Source of the DNA: Chloroflexota bacterium | GTDB taxonomy: Bacteria > Chloroflexota > Anaerolineae > Anaerolineales > Villigracilaceae | Reading direction: 5' to 3' | DNA: 60,286 nucleotides | Assembly (NCBI GenBank): GCA_026390015.1 | Contig: JAPLGS010000143.1 | Location: forward strand, 86,705-146,990 | Shown: piece by piece, positions 16,732-24,424 of the stretch | How the letters are laid out: each line of letters starts with the position of its first letter | How positions within the stretch are numbered: position 1 is the first letter of the stretch | The notes under the pieces: generated by a model | The model's input: the letters and a program-made list of their open reading frames with translations, nothing else | The model's database searches: none | Told to the model about the DNA's origin: nothing | Made by a program: the position numbers and the translations under genes

Positions 16732-18057
16732 TTAACTGGCTAATTGAGCCTGTTTCTTTAACCAGGTTCTGATCGGTTCGCCCTGATTGTTGATATGCTT
16801 ATCCACTGCTTGTGAATAAATTTCCATGAAGTATGCCAATTCCTGCGGCGGTCGTTCATGTGATTTGATCAGCATTTTTACCCATTCCATTTCATCGTTG
16901 ACGTGTTGCATGTCGCCGAGTTGCAGGGCGGCAGAGATGTTGTCGCCTAAAAATTGAATGCCGGTGTTCAGACCTTTAGGATTAATTGAGAAAGGTTGAG
17001 CTAATTCAGTAATGGTACTTTCGATATGAGTCCGATTTGAAATAAAAGCCTGATGCGCGGCTCGATATTCCTGTGAGGCGGTCTTTAGGTTATATGCTTT
17101 GACCTTGCCTTTCAATAATTTTTCAATTTCTTCAAGCGAAGAATCAACTGAGCTTCCCAGAAAATGCCCTGGGATGGTATCCACCAAATCTGGCCGCGTG
17201 TTGAAAATACGTCCGCCAAAACAGACGGGAAGGTGCTGCTTTGCAAAAATAAAAGCAGCGAGTTGCAGCGCGGCGGCGCTTGTCAAAGTTTGAGCGATGA
17301 GAACGACCAAATTACCCTTTATCGTTGAGACTGTCTCTTCGAAATAATCAGTAGGGACATTGGCTCCGAGGTAGATCACATTTAATCCGCGGCGGCGCAG
17401 AAGCAGGGAAAGCAGCAATGCTGTGAATGTGTGCCATTCATTTGGCGCACATCCTACGATCACAGTTTGATTGCGCGACGGGGCAGGCGACGCGCTGAGC
17501 AGTGAGTCGAGGCGGCGCATGGCCAGGCCGGAGGCGAAGTGTTCCTGTTGCACAGATGATTTATTTTCGTACCAGAGATTGCCGATCTCAGCCATGCCTT
17601 TTTGCAAAATTTCCATGCAAACAGATTCAACTGGGAACATCGAAAATGCCTGATTCAAGATCTGCTCGGCATTTGACTCGCTAAATTGCATGCAAGCCGC
17701 GATCCATTGCGCGCGCAAAGAATCAAGATTCATGCCAGGCGCGATGTAAATGGCAGGAGTCGTTTGGGCGGCGAAAAAGGTTGAAGGGGCAAAACCAGCC
17801 AGCGGGTCCGAACCTGATGCGATCTTTTCGTTCCACGAATCCACAGCGCGCGAGATCGAAAGTCCCTCGGCTTGACGCGCCAAAAGCCACTTGATCGTCT
17901 CAATATCATATTGCGAATAATGACGATGCCCGCCTGTTGTACGCTGAGGCATGGGTAATCCGTAGCGCCGCTCCCAGGCGCGCAAAGTGTCAGCGGCAAT
18001 ATTTGTTTCCTGCAGAACGGCTTTCAAGTTATACGCGGGATTTTTACTAAGGGACAT
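16732..18057 (-). CDS. CarH/LitR-type MerR regulator with cobalamin-binding photosensory domain
   Basis: 441 residues. A MerR winged helix spans ~8-77 (AADTLRAWERRYGLPMPQR, GGHRHYSQYD). A helical B12 cap domain at ~110-190 carries the W-x9-EH signature (W162, E172, H173) that in CarH shields the upper adenosyl ligand. A Rossmann B12 domain at ~197-310 keeps the lower-ligand His (EWH, H209). A ~130-residue helical tail of unknown role follows. Known CarH proteins bind their operator in the dark as AdoCbl tetramers and fall apart in light, derepressing carotenoid genes. It lies 17 bases after crtI with a GGAGAA site, and the symmetric operator at 19664-19709 is the likely target. Confidence 0.88.
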   Translation of the reverse strand: MSLSKNPAYNLKAVLQETNIAADTLRAWERRYGLPMPQRTTGGHRHYSQYDIETIKWLLARQAEGLSISRAVDSWNEKIASGSDPLAGFAPSTFFAAQTTPAIYIAPGMNLDSLRAQWIAACMQFSESNAEQILNQAFSMFPVESVCMEILQKGMAEIGNLWYENKSSVQQEHFASGLAMRRLDSLLSASPAPSRNQTVIVGCAPNEWHTFTALLLSLLLRRRGLNVIYLGANVPTDYFEETVSTIKGNLVVLIAQTLTSAAALQLAAFIFAKQHLPVCFGGRIFNTRPDLVDTIPGHFLGSSVDSSLEEIEKLLKGKVKAYNLKTASQEYRAAHQAFISNRTHIESTITELAQPFSINPKGLNTGIQFLGDNISAALQLGDMQHVNDEMEWVKMLIKSHERPPQELAYFMEIYSQAVDKHINNQGEPIRTWLKKQAQLAS

Positions 18058-18074
18058 CTTTTCTCCGAAATGAA

Positions 18075-19610
18075 TTAGTCTGTGGCAGCTAAAACTGCCC
18101 TCTTCATATTTTGTACAGATATTGTACCCATTTCTTTAAGAATTCGTTCAGTTGTTAATCGCGCTGAAAGAAGTACGATGGGCAGGCCTGTGCCGGGATG
18201 TGTGGATGCACCGGCGAAGTACAGGTTCTTATATTTATTATGGCGATTATGCGGACGCAGATATCCGACCTGCCAAAAATTATGACTCAACCCGAACGCC
18301 GATCCATTAATCAGATTGAAACGCTCTTTCCAAACCTTGGGTTGGTACGAGATCTCAAACTTGATGTGGCTCTCGAGATCGGTTGCTCCTAATTCGGTGG
18401 CGAGGCGGGTCAACACGGTCTGACGGGCGCGTTTAACCATCGCGTCCCAATCCTGTTCAGTCCGCGCGTCGAGATGTCCAACAGGGACTAAAACATAAAG
18501 CGTATCCTGACCTTCGGGTGCAGCAGATGGATCGGTGCGCTTTGGCGCATGAACATAGAACGACGGCACTTTGGGCAGCGTGTGATCATTAAATATCTCA
18601 TCAAAGGATGCCTTGTAATCGCCGCCGAGAAATACATTGTGATGTGCGATCTGCAAATACTCTTTATCCACGCCCCAGTAGAACATGATCGTGGAGCAGG
18701 TGTAAAGTTTATCTTCAACAAGTTTCTTCGCTTCGGCGCGGTCAGGGAGCAGTTGATCATAGATATAAGGCAGGTCTGCGTTGCCTACAAAAATATCTGA
18801 ATGGAATTGGCGGCCATCTTGAAGTTCAGCGCCAACTACTTTTGTATTATTCACGTGCAATCTTTTGACTGGCGCGTTGTAGATAAATTTAACTCCCAGT
18901 TTTTCTGCGACGTTTGTCAACGCCTGAATGCCTGCGTACATTCCACCCATGGGATACCAAACGCCTTCTGCCAGTTCTGTGTATTGAAGCAGTGAGTAGG
19001 TGGCAGGTGCATCGTAGGGGCTTAATCCCAGATACATGTTTTGAAAAGTGAACGCCGCTTTCAAACGTTCATCCTTGAAGAAGCGGCTTGTGTTCTTATA
19101 GTGTTTGCCCAATGCTTTGAGTTGAAAGATCAACGGCAAATTGGTCAGGCTGAAATATTCAAAGATGTTAAAGAAATTGCGTCCCACAAATTTATCAAGT
19201 GAAATTTTGTAATGTTTGCTTCCTTCGGCGATGTAATTCAGGAAACCTGTGAAAGCGGTCTTTTCAACTTTCTCAAGCTGAGTCTGCATTTTGCCTATAT
19301 CAGAAGTCAGCTCCAATTCCAGGCCATCATCAAAGCGGACTTTATATGTCGGGTCAATGCGGCGCAGGTCGAGGTGGTCGCTCATCTTTTCTCCAAGCGA
19401 AGCAAAGGTCTCCTCCCAAACTTCGGGCATGAGAAACAGAGTGGGGCCAATATCAAAGCGGTGACCGTCACGAATGATCTGGTTACAGCGTCCGCCTGGG
19501 GTTAATTCCTTTTCGACTACGGTCACATCGTATCCATTTTTAGCAAGGCGGGCGGCGGTGGCGATTCCGCCGATCCCTGCGCCGATTACCAAAGCAGTTT
19601 GTTTTTGCAT
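18075..19610 (-). CDS. crtI: Phytoene desaturase
   Basis: 511 residues. The N-terminal FAD dinucleotide fold GAGIGGIATAARL is followed by 'PGGRC' and 'HRFDIGPTLFLMPEVW', and the C-terminal CrtI signature reads 'NLYFAGASTHPGTGLPIVLLSA' (in parts). It introduces double bonds into phytoene, giving lycopene or neurosporene, at the membrane surface with FAD. The ATG has an AAGGAG site six bases upstream. It is first in the minus-strand array and is divergent from crtB, sharing a 161-bp control region. Length is normal for the family. Confidence 0.95.
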   Translation of the reverse strand: MQKQTALVIGAGIGGIATAARLAKNGYDVTVVEKELTPGGRCNQIIRDGHRFDIGPTLFLMPEVWEETFASLGEKMSDHLDLRRIDPTYKVRFDDGLELELTSDIGKMQTQLEKVEKTAFTGFLNYIAEGSKHYKISLDKFVGRNFFNIFEYFSLTNLPLIFQLKALGKHYKNTSRFFKDERLKAAFTFQNMYLGLSPYDAPATYSLLQYTELAEGVWYPMGGMYAGIQALTNVAEKLGVKFIYNAPVKRLHVNNTKVVGAELQDGRQFHSDIFVGNADLPYIYDQLLPDRAEAKKLVEDKLYTCSTIMFYWGVDKEYLQIAHHNVFLGGDYKASFDEIFNDHTLPKVPSFYVHAPKRTDPSAAPEGQDTLYVLVPVGHLDARTEQDWDAMVKRARQTVLTRLATELGATDLESHIKFEISYQPKVWKERFNLINGSAFGLSHNFWQVGYLRPHNRHNKYKNLYFAGASTHPGTGLPIVLLSARLTTERILKEMGTISVQNMKRAVLAATD

Positions 19611-19644
19611 AGTTTCTCCTTAAGTTCAAACAGTTATGTTAATC

Positions 19645-19672
19645 ATTATATTCATTGCACAGTATTTGTCAA
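19645..19672 (-). promoter_or_regulatory. crtI promoter
   Basis: On the minus strand, TTGACA (19667-19672) and TATAAT (19645-19650) are separated by 16 bases. Both boxes match the sigma-70 consensus exactly, and the -35 is embedded in one arm of the inverted repeat. Confidence 0.82.
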
Positions 19673-19709
19673 GGTTTACATTAAATTACTTTGCAAAACC
19701 TTGACAAAT
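19664..19709. promoter_or_regulatory. Symmetric operator between crtI and crtB
   Basis: A perfect 14-bp inverted repeat, ATTTGTCAAGGTTT (19664-19677) and AAACCTTGACAAAT (19696-19709), separated by 18 AT-rich bases. Each arm contains the -35 box of one divergent promoter. A third related half-site, AAAACCTGTACAA, lies at 19715-19727, about two helical turns from the right arm, over the crtB -10. This suits repression of both promoters by the MerR-type regulator encoded two genes away; the assignment to that regulator is inference. Confidence 0.75.
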
Positions 19710-19728
19710 AAGACAAAACCTGTACAAT
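19701..19728 (+). promoter_or_regulatory. crtB promoter
   Basis: TTGACA (19701-19706), 16-base spacer, TACAAT (19723-19728). The start would fall near 19735, leaving a ~37-base leader with AAGGAG before the crtB ATG. Confidence 0.82.
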
Positions 19729-19771
19729 ATGCTCTGTTGAACCAAGAATTACACTCACTAAGGAGATTAGC

Positions 19772-20719
19772 ATGCAGGTACAGGCAAACTGGGAAAATCA
19801 ACTTCTTGCTCTCGCGGGGCAAGTGCAACATCCATCCTCTCGTCCGTTTTTCTCTTATTGGGCAGGCGACGCTTCATTGCAAAAAGCCTACAAGCAAGCT
19901 GAGATCATCACGGCGGAACATAGCAAATCCTTTTATTATGCGTCTGGGCTTCTTCCTGAAGAAAAAAGGTCTGCTGTCCGCGCGCTGTACGCGTTTTGCC
20001 GTACCGTGGATGATATTGTGGATGAAGTCGAATCAAAAAAGGATCGGGATTTTGAGCTTAGCTATTGGCGTGAAATTGTACAAACCGCTTCTTCCCCGAC
20101 CGATGACCTGGTCGCCGCCGCATGGGCAGATACCCTTACCCGATACCATATCCCGCGCCACTACGCCCTGCAACTGATCGACGGCGTGGCGCGTGACCTG
20201 TCCCAAACGCGCTACCAAACCTTTGACGATCTTGCCACTTATTGTTATGGAGTCGCATCCACGGTGGGATTAATGAGCATGTATATTGTCGGCTTCAAGA
20301 GTCTCGAGGCTGTGCCTTATGCCATCAAGCTCGGCGTTGCCCTGCAAATGACCAATATTCTGCGCGATGTAGGTGAGGACTATCGCAACGGACGCCTCTA
20401 TCTTCCACGTGAAGAACTTGTCTTTTATGGTATTCAAGAATCAGATATTGCCAAAGGTCGCGTGACCGATAACTGGCGTCAGTTCATGAAATTCCAAATT
20501 GACCGCACACGCGAGTTGTATAAAGATTCGTGGGAAGGTGTCAAAATGCTTGAGCGTGAGGGGCAGCTCGCCATTGGCGCCGCCTCCACTTTTTATTCCG
20601 GCATTTTGGACGATATTGAGAAACACGACTACGATGTGTTCAGTCGTCGCGCAAGTTTATCTGCATTGGGAAAGGTCATCCGAATTCCAGGGTTGTGGCT
20701 GAGAGTCAACTCACTATAA
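19772..20719 (+). CDS. crtB: Phytoene synthase
   Basis: 315 residues of the squalene/phytoene synthase family. The two Asp-rich motifs that bind Mg2+-diphosphate are DDIVDE near residue 83 and DVGED near 205, and 'RALYAFCRTVDD' and 'QMTNILRDVGEDYRNGRLYLP' (in parts) are diagnostic. It condenses two geranylgeranyl diphosphates to 15-cis-phytoene. The ATG at 19772 has AAGGAG at a good distance. It is transcribed alone, divergent from crtI, and ends at a hairpin. No geranylgeranyl diphosphate synthase is present in the window. Confidence 0.95.
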   Translation: MQVQANWENQLLALAGQVQHPSSRPFFSYWAGDASLQKAYKQAEIITAEHSKSFYYASGLLPEEKRSAVRALYAFCRTVDDIVDEVESKKDRDFELSYWREIVQTASSPTDDLVAAAWADTLTRYHIPRHYALQLIDGVARDLSQTRYQTFDDLATYCYGVASTVGLMSMYIVGFKSLEAVPYAIKLGVALQMTNILRDVGEDYRNGRLYLPREELVFYGIQESDIAKGRVTDNWRQFMKFQIDRTRELYKDSWEGVKMLEREGQLAIGAASTFYSGILDDIEKHDYDVFSRRASLSALGKVIRIPGLWLRVNSL

Positions 20720-20735
20720 ATCCCAATGTCATTCG

Positions 20736-20771
20736 CCACACAGAGACATTCGCAAAAATGTCTCTGTGTGG
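20736..20771 (+). terminator. Hairpin terminator after crtB
   Basis: Perfect 15-bp inverted repeat (CCACACAGAGACATT and its complement) with a 6-base loop, followed by a short TTTAAT run. The T-tract is weak, so termination may be partial. Confidence 0.7.
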
Positions 20772-20783
20772 TTTAATCAACCA

Positions 20784-21461
20784 ATGCAGAGACTGGCATT
20801 AATTGCTTTTTTATTCCTGATCTCTTGCGGAGGTTCTGTGACCACAGCTGCTTCTTCAACTCAACCCATTCGTTATCTTGCTCTGGGTGATTCCTACACC
20901 ATCGGCGAAAGTGTCGCTGAAAACGAGCGCTGGCCAAATCAACTGGCGGCAATGTTTGACGGGAAAAATATTCAAACCGAAGTCACCATCATCGCCCGCA
21001 CAGGCTGGACAACGGATGAACTTTGGCAGGGGATTCAAGCCAATCCGCCTCAAGGGACATATGATCTGGTTTCTTTATTAATTGGAGTGAATGATCAATA
21101 TCGCGGATCAAATGTGGAAGATTATCGTGAACAATTTCGATCCTTGTTGAATAAATCGATTGAGTACGCGGGCGGAGATGCAAACCGTGTTATTGTTTTG
21201 TCCATCCCAGATTGGGGCGTGACACCCTTCGCCGCAGATCGAGATCATGAACAGATCGCAAAAGATATTGATGTTTTCAATTCGGTGAATCGCGAAGAGG
21301 CCGAGTCTGTCGGCGTGCATTATGTCGATATCACACCCATTTCGCGTCAGGCATTAAATGATTCTGCCCTGGTTGCTTTTGATGGATTACATCCATCTGG
21401 AAAAATGTATAAATTGTGGGTTGAGAAAGCCTTACCCATTGTGTTAGAAATTTTAAAATAG
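20784..21461 (+). CDS. SGNH/GDSL hydrolase lipoprotein
   Basis: About 225 residues. The lipoprotein signal MQRLALIAFLFLISCGG has lipobox LISC, so the protein is probably tethered outside the membrane. Catalytic blocks are visible: block I LALGDSYTIGE with the Ser nucleophile, block III IGVNDQ, and block V DGLHPSG with Asp and His. Such enzymes act on acyl or acetyl esters of lipids or glycans. A GTG at 20766 extends the frame, but it lies inside the crtB terminator stem; ATG 20784 gives the proper signal peptide. Confidence 0.87.
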   Translation: MQRLALIAFLFLISCGGSVTTAASSTQPIRYLALGDSYTIGESVAENERWPNQLAAMFDGKNIQTEVTIIARTGWTTDELWQGIQANPPQGTYDLVSLLIGVNDQYRGSNVEDYREQFRSLLNKSIEYAGGDANRVIVLSIPDWGVTPFAADRDHEQIAKDIDVFNSVNREEAESVGVHYVDITPISRQALNDSALVAFDGLHPSGKMYKLWVEKALPIVLEILK

Positions 21462-21489
21462 GAAGTAAAATCCAATCTATCGAGGAAAA

Positions 21490-21894
21490 ATGCCCAAGAT
21501 CACAGCTGTCAATCATGTCGCTATCGTAGTGGAAGATATGGAAAAATCCCTTTTATTCTGGCGTGACGCGCTGGGACTTCAATTACATGAACTGCGCGAT
21601 GTCCCTGCGGAACAATCGCAGGTGGCTTTTTTACCTGTCGCCGGCGCGAAAGTTGAACTCGTCATGCCCACAACCGGTGATTCTGGCATTGCCAAATATC
21701 TCGCCAAACGCGGGCAGGGTATGCATCATCTCTGCCTCGAAGTGGACGATATCGAAGGCATGCTGTCACAATTGAAATTGAAAAATATTCGCCTTATTAA
21801 TGAAGAACCGCGCATTGCGGCCGACGGAAAAAAATATGCCTTCATTCATCCTGAGTCCACTGGCGGGGTGCTGGTGGAGTTGTATCAGGTCTGA
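21490..21894 (+). CDS. mce: Methylmalonyl-CoA epimerase
   Basis: 134-residue glyoxalase/VOC-fold protein. 'AVNHVAIVVEDMEKSLLFWRD', 'HHLCLEVDDIEGML' and 'FIHPESTGGVLVELYQ' match the epimerase with metal ligands His in NHVA, His in HHLC and Glu in VELYQ. It interconverts the 2R and 2S forms of methylmalonyl-CoA in propionate metabolism. GAGGAAAA precedes the ATG. The mutase is not in the window. It is two bases from the tilS upstream frame. Confidence 0.92.
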   Translation: MPKITAVNHVAIVVEDMEKSLLFWRDALGLQLHELRDVPAEQSQVAFLPVAGAKVELVMPTTGDSGIAKYLAKRGQGMHHLCLEVDDIEGMLSQLKLKNIRLINEEPRIAADGKKYAFIHPESTGGVLVELYQV

Positions 21895-21935
21895 TTTTGT
21901 TGGAGGCCAACCTTTGGCTTTTCAAGCAAGGTCGT

Positions 21936-23387
21936 ATGGAAATCATGGAAGATAATATGGAAACAATTCTAAGTGATGAGTGCGGTCTTGTAAAAGATCG
22001 CCTGATCATTGTCGGCGTTTCAGGAGGAGCTGACAGCCTGTGCCTGATGGAGACATTGAGGCAGGCGGGTTATCCTATTCTTGTTGCCCACTTCAATCAT
22101 CAGCTACGGCCGGAGGCGGAACAGGATGCACTCCTGGTGGAGAAGATCGCCTCGCGTTTAATGCTCAATAGTGTCATGGATGGCGCTGATGTGCGCTCCC
22201 ATGCAGAGCAGGAAAAACTTTCCATTGAAGAGGCTGCGCGTAATTTACGTTATCGTTTCATGTTCAAACTTGCGCGCGAGCGGAACGCCCAGGCGGTTGC
22301 CGTGGGCCACACTGCAGATGATCAGGTTGAAACTGTGCTGATGCATTTTTTGCGCGGCAGCGCACTGACTGGTCTAAAAGGAATGTCGTTTCGATCTGTG
22401 ATAAAAAGCTTCGATCTGCATATCCCAATTGTCCGCCCACTGCTAAAGATGCGGCGGGAGGAAACAGTCGAGTATTGTGCGGTCCATGGGCTGGTTCCGC
22501 AATATGATTCAAGCAATGACTCGCTTGATTTTCAACGAAACCGCATTCGCCATCTTCTGATCCCCAACCTCGAAAGTTATAACCCAAAATTCCGTCAGGC
22601 TGTCTTACACATGGCTGATTCACTTAAGGGTGATTATGACTCTGTGACGGAAACTCTGGAGAAGGCCTGGCGAGAGACTGTAACGACCATGGATGAAAAG
22701 ATCATCACTTTTGACGCTGACATGCTCTCAAAATATTCGATCGGGCTCCAGCGGAATCTGGTGAAACAAGCCATGCAGATTCTGCGCCCCGCGGTGGATA
22801 TCAACTTCTCCATTCTTGAACGCGCAACCAACAGGATCAATGACAATTCTCATTCTATGCGGGTTGATCTTAAAGGCGGCTTGCGGTTGTTCCGTGAATT
22901 AGAGAATATCTATATTTGCACCTTGGATGCGGAATTGCCCTTCAATCTTTGGCCGCAAATTGTTGACGTGAACGCCGTGGCTGTTTCTGTTCACGGGCAG
23001 GTTGATCTTGCAGGTGGCTGGAAATTAAATTGCGAACGTTCGCCAATCCCTGCTTTGGCGAAGGAACAAGCCGAACGGAATGAGGACCAGTTCCAGGTCT
23101 GGTTGGATGCGGAAAATTTACCAGAATCGTTCGAGCTGCGTGTACGCCGCCAGGGAGATCGTTTTTCACCGTTAGGCATGGACGGCCATTCACAAAAACT
23201 TTCTGATTTCTTTGTGAATGAAAAGATGCCGCAGCGGGCGCGTGAACATTGGCCTTTGTTGTGTGCAGGTGCGGAGATTCTTTGGGTGCCCGGGTATCGC
23301 TCCGCTCATCCATATCGGTTGAAGCCTACAACGCGAAACGTTATATATTTTTCAGTGACTCATCCGCCTGATAAGATCGCAGAATAA
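21936..23387 (+). CDS. tilS: tRNA(Ile)-lysidine synthetase
   Basis: About 483 residues. The PP-loop ATP pyrophosphatase motif is VSGGADSLCLM, with 'AHFNHQLRPEAEQDA' and 'VAVGHTADDQVETVLMHFLRGS' as TilS signatures. The C-terminal TilS domain reads 'LRVRRQGDRFSPLGMDGHSQKLSDFF'. It adds lysine to C34 of the CAU-anticodon tRNA(Ile), and so is essential. I choose ATG 21936, preceded by AAGG four bases upstream; a TTG at 21897 adds 13 residues of low likelihood. A strong terminator follows. Confidence 0.92.
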   Translation: MEIMEDNMETILSDECGLVKDRLIIVGVSGGADSLCLMETLRQAGYPILVAHFNHQLRPEAEQDALLVEKIASRLMLNSVMDGADVRSHAEQEKLSIEEAARNLRYRFMFKLARERNAQAVAVGHTADDQVETVLMHFLRGSALTGLKGMSFRSVIKSFDLHIPIVRPLLKMRREETVEYCAVHGLVPQYDSSNDSLDFQRNRIRHLLIPNLESYNPKFRQAVLHMADSLKGDYDSVTETLEKAWRETVTTMDEKIITFDADMLSKYSIGLQRNLVKQAMQILRPAVDINFSILERATNRINDNSHSMRVDLKGGLRLFRELENIYICTLDAELPFNLWPQIVDVNAVAVSVHGQVDLAGGWKLNCERSPIPALAKEQAERNEDQFQVWLDAENLPESFELRVRRQGDRFSPLGMDGHSQKLSDFFVNEKMPQRAREHWPLLCAGAEILWVPGYRSAHPYRLKPTTRNVIYFSVTHPPDKIAE

Positions 23388-23421
23388 AAAATCCCCGCCA
23401 GTTTATGGGCGGGGATTTTTT
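23386..23421. terminator. Bidirectional intrinsic terminator
   Basis: Perfect 14-bp stem AAAAAATCCCCGCC / GGCGGGGATTTTTT with an 8-base loop. It serves tilS (+) and the convergent recombinase-like gene (-), whose stop lies at its edge. Confidence 0.93.
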
Positions 23422-24319
23422 ATTTTATTTCACCATTCAATTGTTTGATCTTCATGAACAACTCGCGCCATTGGATCTTTGATACGCCAAGTTTCTGGCG
23501 GATCGTATCTGATTCGATGCCTGCCTGATAATCGCGCAACGCACACGTCCAGCGGCACATGTCGAAGGATAAGTGTTTTGTAAGGCTGGCTTCGACACCA
23601 ATATCTTCCAACAAATATTCCAATCTGCGCGGCGACCATGCAAAGACCTGATCGGCCGGTTGATATTGCACGAGATATTCCTGATATGCGACGATCCAAT
23701 CCTCTTGCAGGTCTATCTTGCGTTCCTTATAGCGATTAGCCGGGCTGGCATAACGGATGAAAACATGCGGCCCGTTCTTTGCATTCAGGTCGACGTGATT
23801 GATATGGATGCCAAGACATTCGCTTTTTTTGATGCTGGTGGTCAGCAGAAGATAGACAAGCGTGTACATGCGGGCATCCGGTTTTACCTCGCGGCGGTGA
23901 CGGTCTGCGGCGAGCAATACTCTTTCATATTCATCATTCGTGAGCACTTGCGGAAGCGGGCTGATGGCAGAGCGTTGCAGAACTTTTTCGGCGGGATCGA
24001 TGGTCAGTGTGCCGTATTGATGCAGCCAGCGAAAGAAAGATTTGACCGATGTGATGCGCCGCGATAAGGTTTTGGGACTGCATGGTATTCCGCGATCTTT
24101 TTCCATCCACGCGAAGAAACGGTTGAGATCATCTGTCGTGATGTCGCCGATGGATTTATCAGGCGCGAGAAATTTTGTGAGCAGCCGAACATCCGAAAGA
24201 AAAGCTTTCACAGTGTGGTGCGAACGCCCCTGATCTTGCATGAACATTTCCCAGCCGTTGATGGCGGTGGGGAGCAGGGTCTTGGTGGTGAGATGTGCGG
24301 AATCAGTTACTTTTGCCAT
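23420..24319 (-). CDS. Tyrosine-recombinase-fold protein with degenerate active site
   Basis: About 299 residues. The N-terminal SAM-like core-binding domain is typical ('QGRSHHTVKAFLSDVRLLTKFL', 'TLSRRITSVKSFFRWLHQYG'), followed by the catalytic-domain fold. The usual catalytic set R-K-H-R-H-Y is not conserved. The first Arg (LRxSE) is Lys in TSIKKSE, HxLRH is replaced by DMCRW, the second His of LGH is Val in LGVSK, and the nucleophilic Tyr appears to be Phe in ELFMKI. It may bind DNA without cleaving it. ATG 24319 with GAGGTG upstream is preferred to ATG 24331. It has its own promoter with a palindrome over the -10. Confidence 0.82.
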   Translation of the reverse strand: MAKVTDSAHLTTKTLLPTAINGWEMFMQDQGRSHHTVKAFLSDVRLLTKFLAPDKSIGDITTDDLNRFFAWMEKDRGIPCSPKTLSRRITSVKSFFRWLHQYGTLTIDPAEKVLQRSAISPLPQVLTNDEYERVLLAADRHRREVKPDARMYTLVYLLLTTSIKKSECLGIHINHVDLNAKNGPHVFIRYASPANRYKERKIDLQEDWIVAYQEYLVQYQPADQVFAWSPRRLEYLLEDIGVEASLTKHLSFDMCRWTCALRDYQAGIESDTIRQKLGVSKIQWRELFMKIKQLNGEIK

Positions 24320-24349
24320 AAGGCACCTCATTTTTATAGCGCATAGTCT

Positions 24350-24386
24350 TTTCGTATAGTTTAACGAAAGTGGCGAGGATTGTCAA
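24350..24386 (-). promoter_or_regulatory. Promoter with operator-like palindrome for the recombinase-fold gene
   Basis: On the minus strand, TTGACA (24381-24386), 17-base spacer, TAAACT (24358-24363). A 6-bp inverted repeat TTTCGT...ACGAAA (24350-24355 / 24364-24369) frames the -10, suggesting a repressor site, possibly autoregulation. Confidence 0.6.
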
Positions 24387-24424
24387 CAGGAAATTTGAAA
24401 AATAATCTGCGGATGGAGGGGGCC

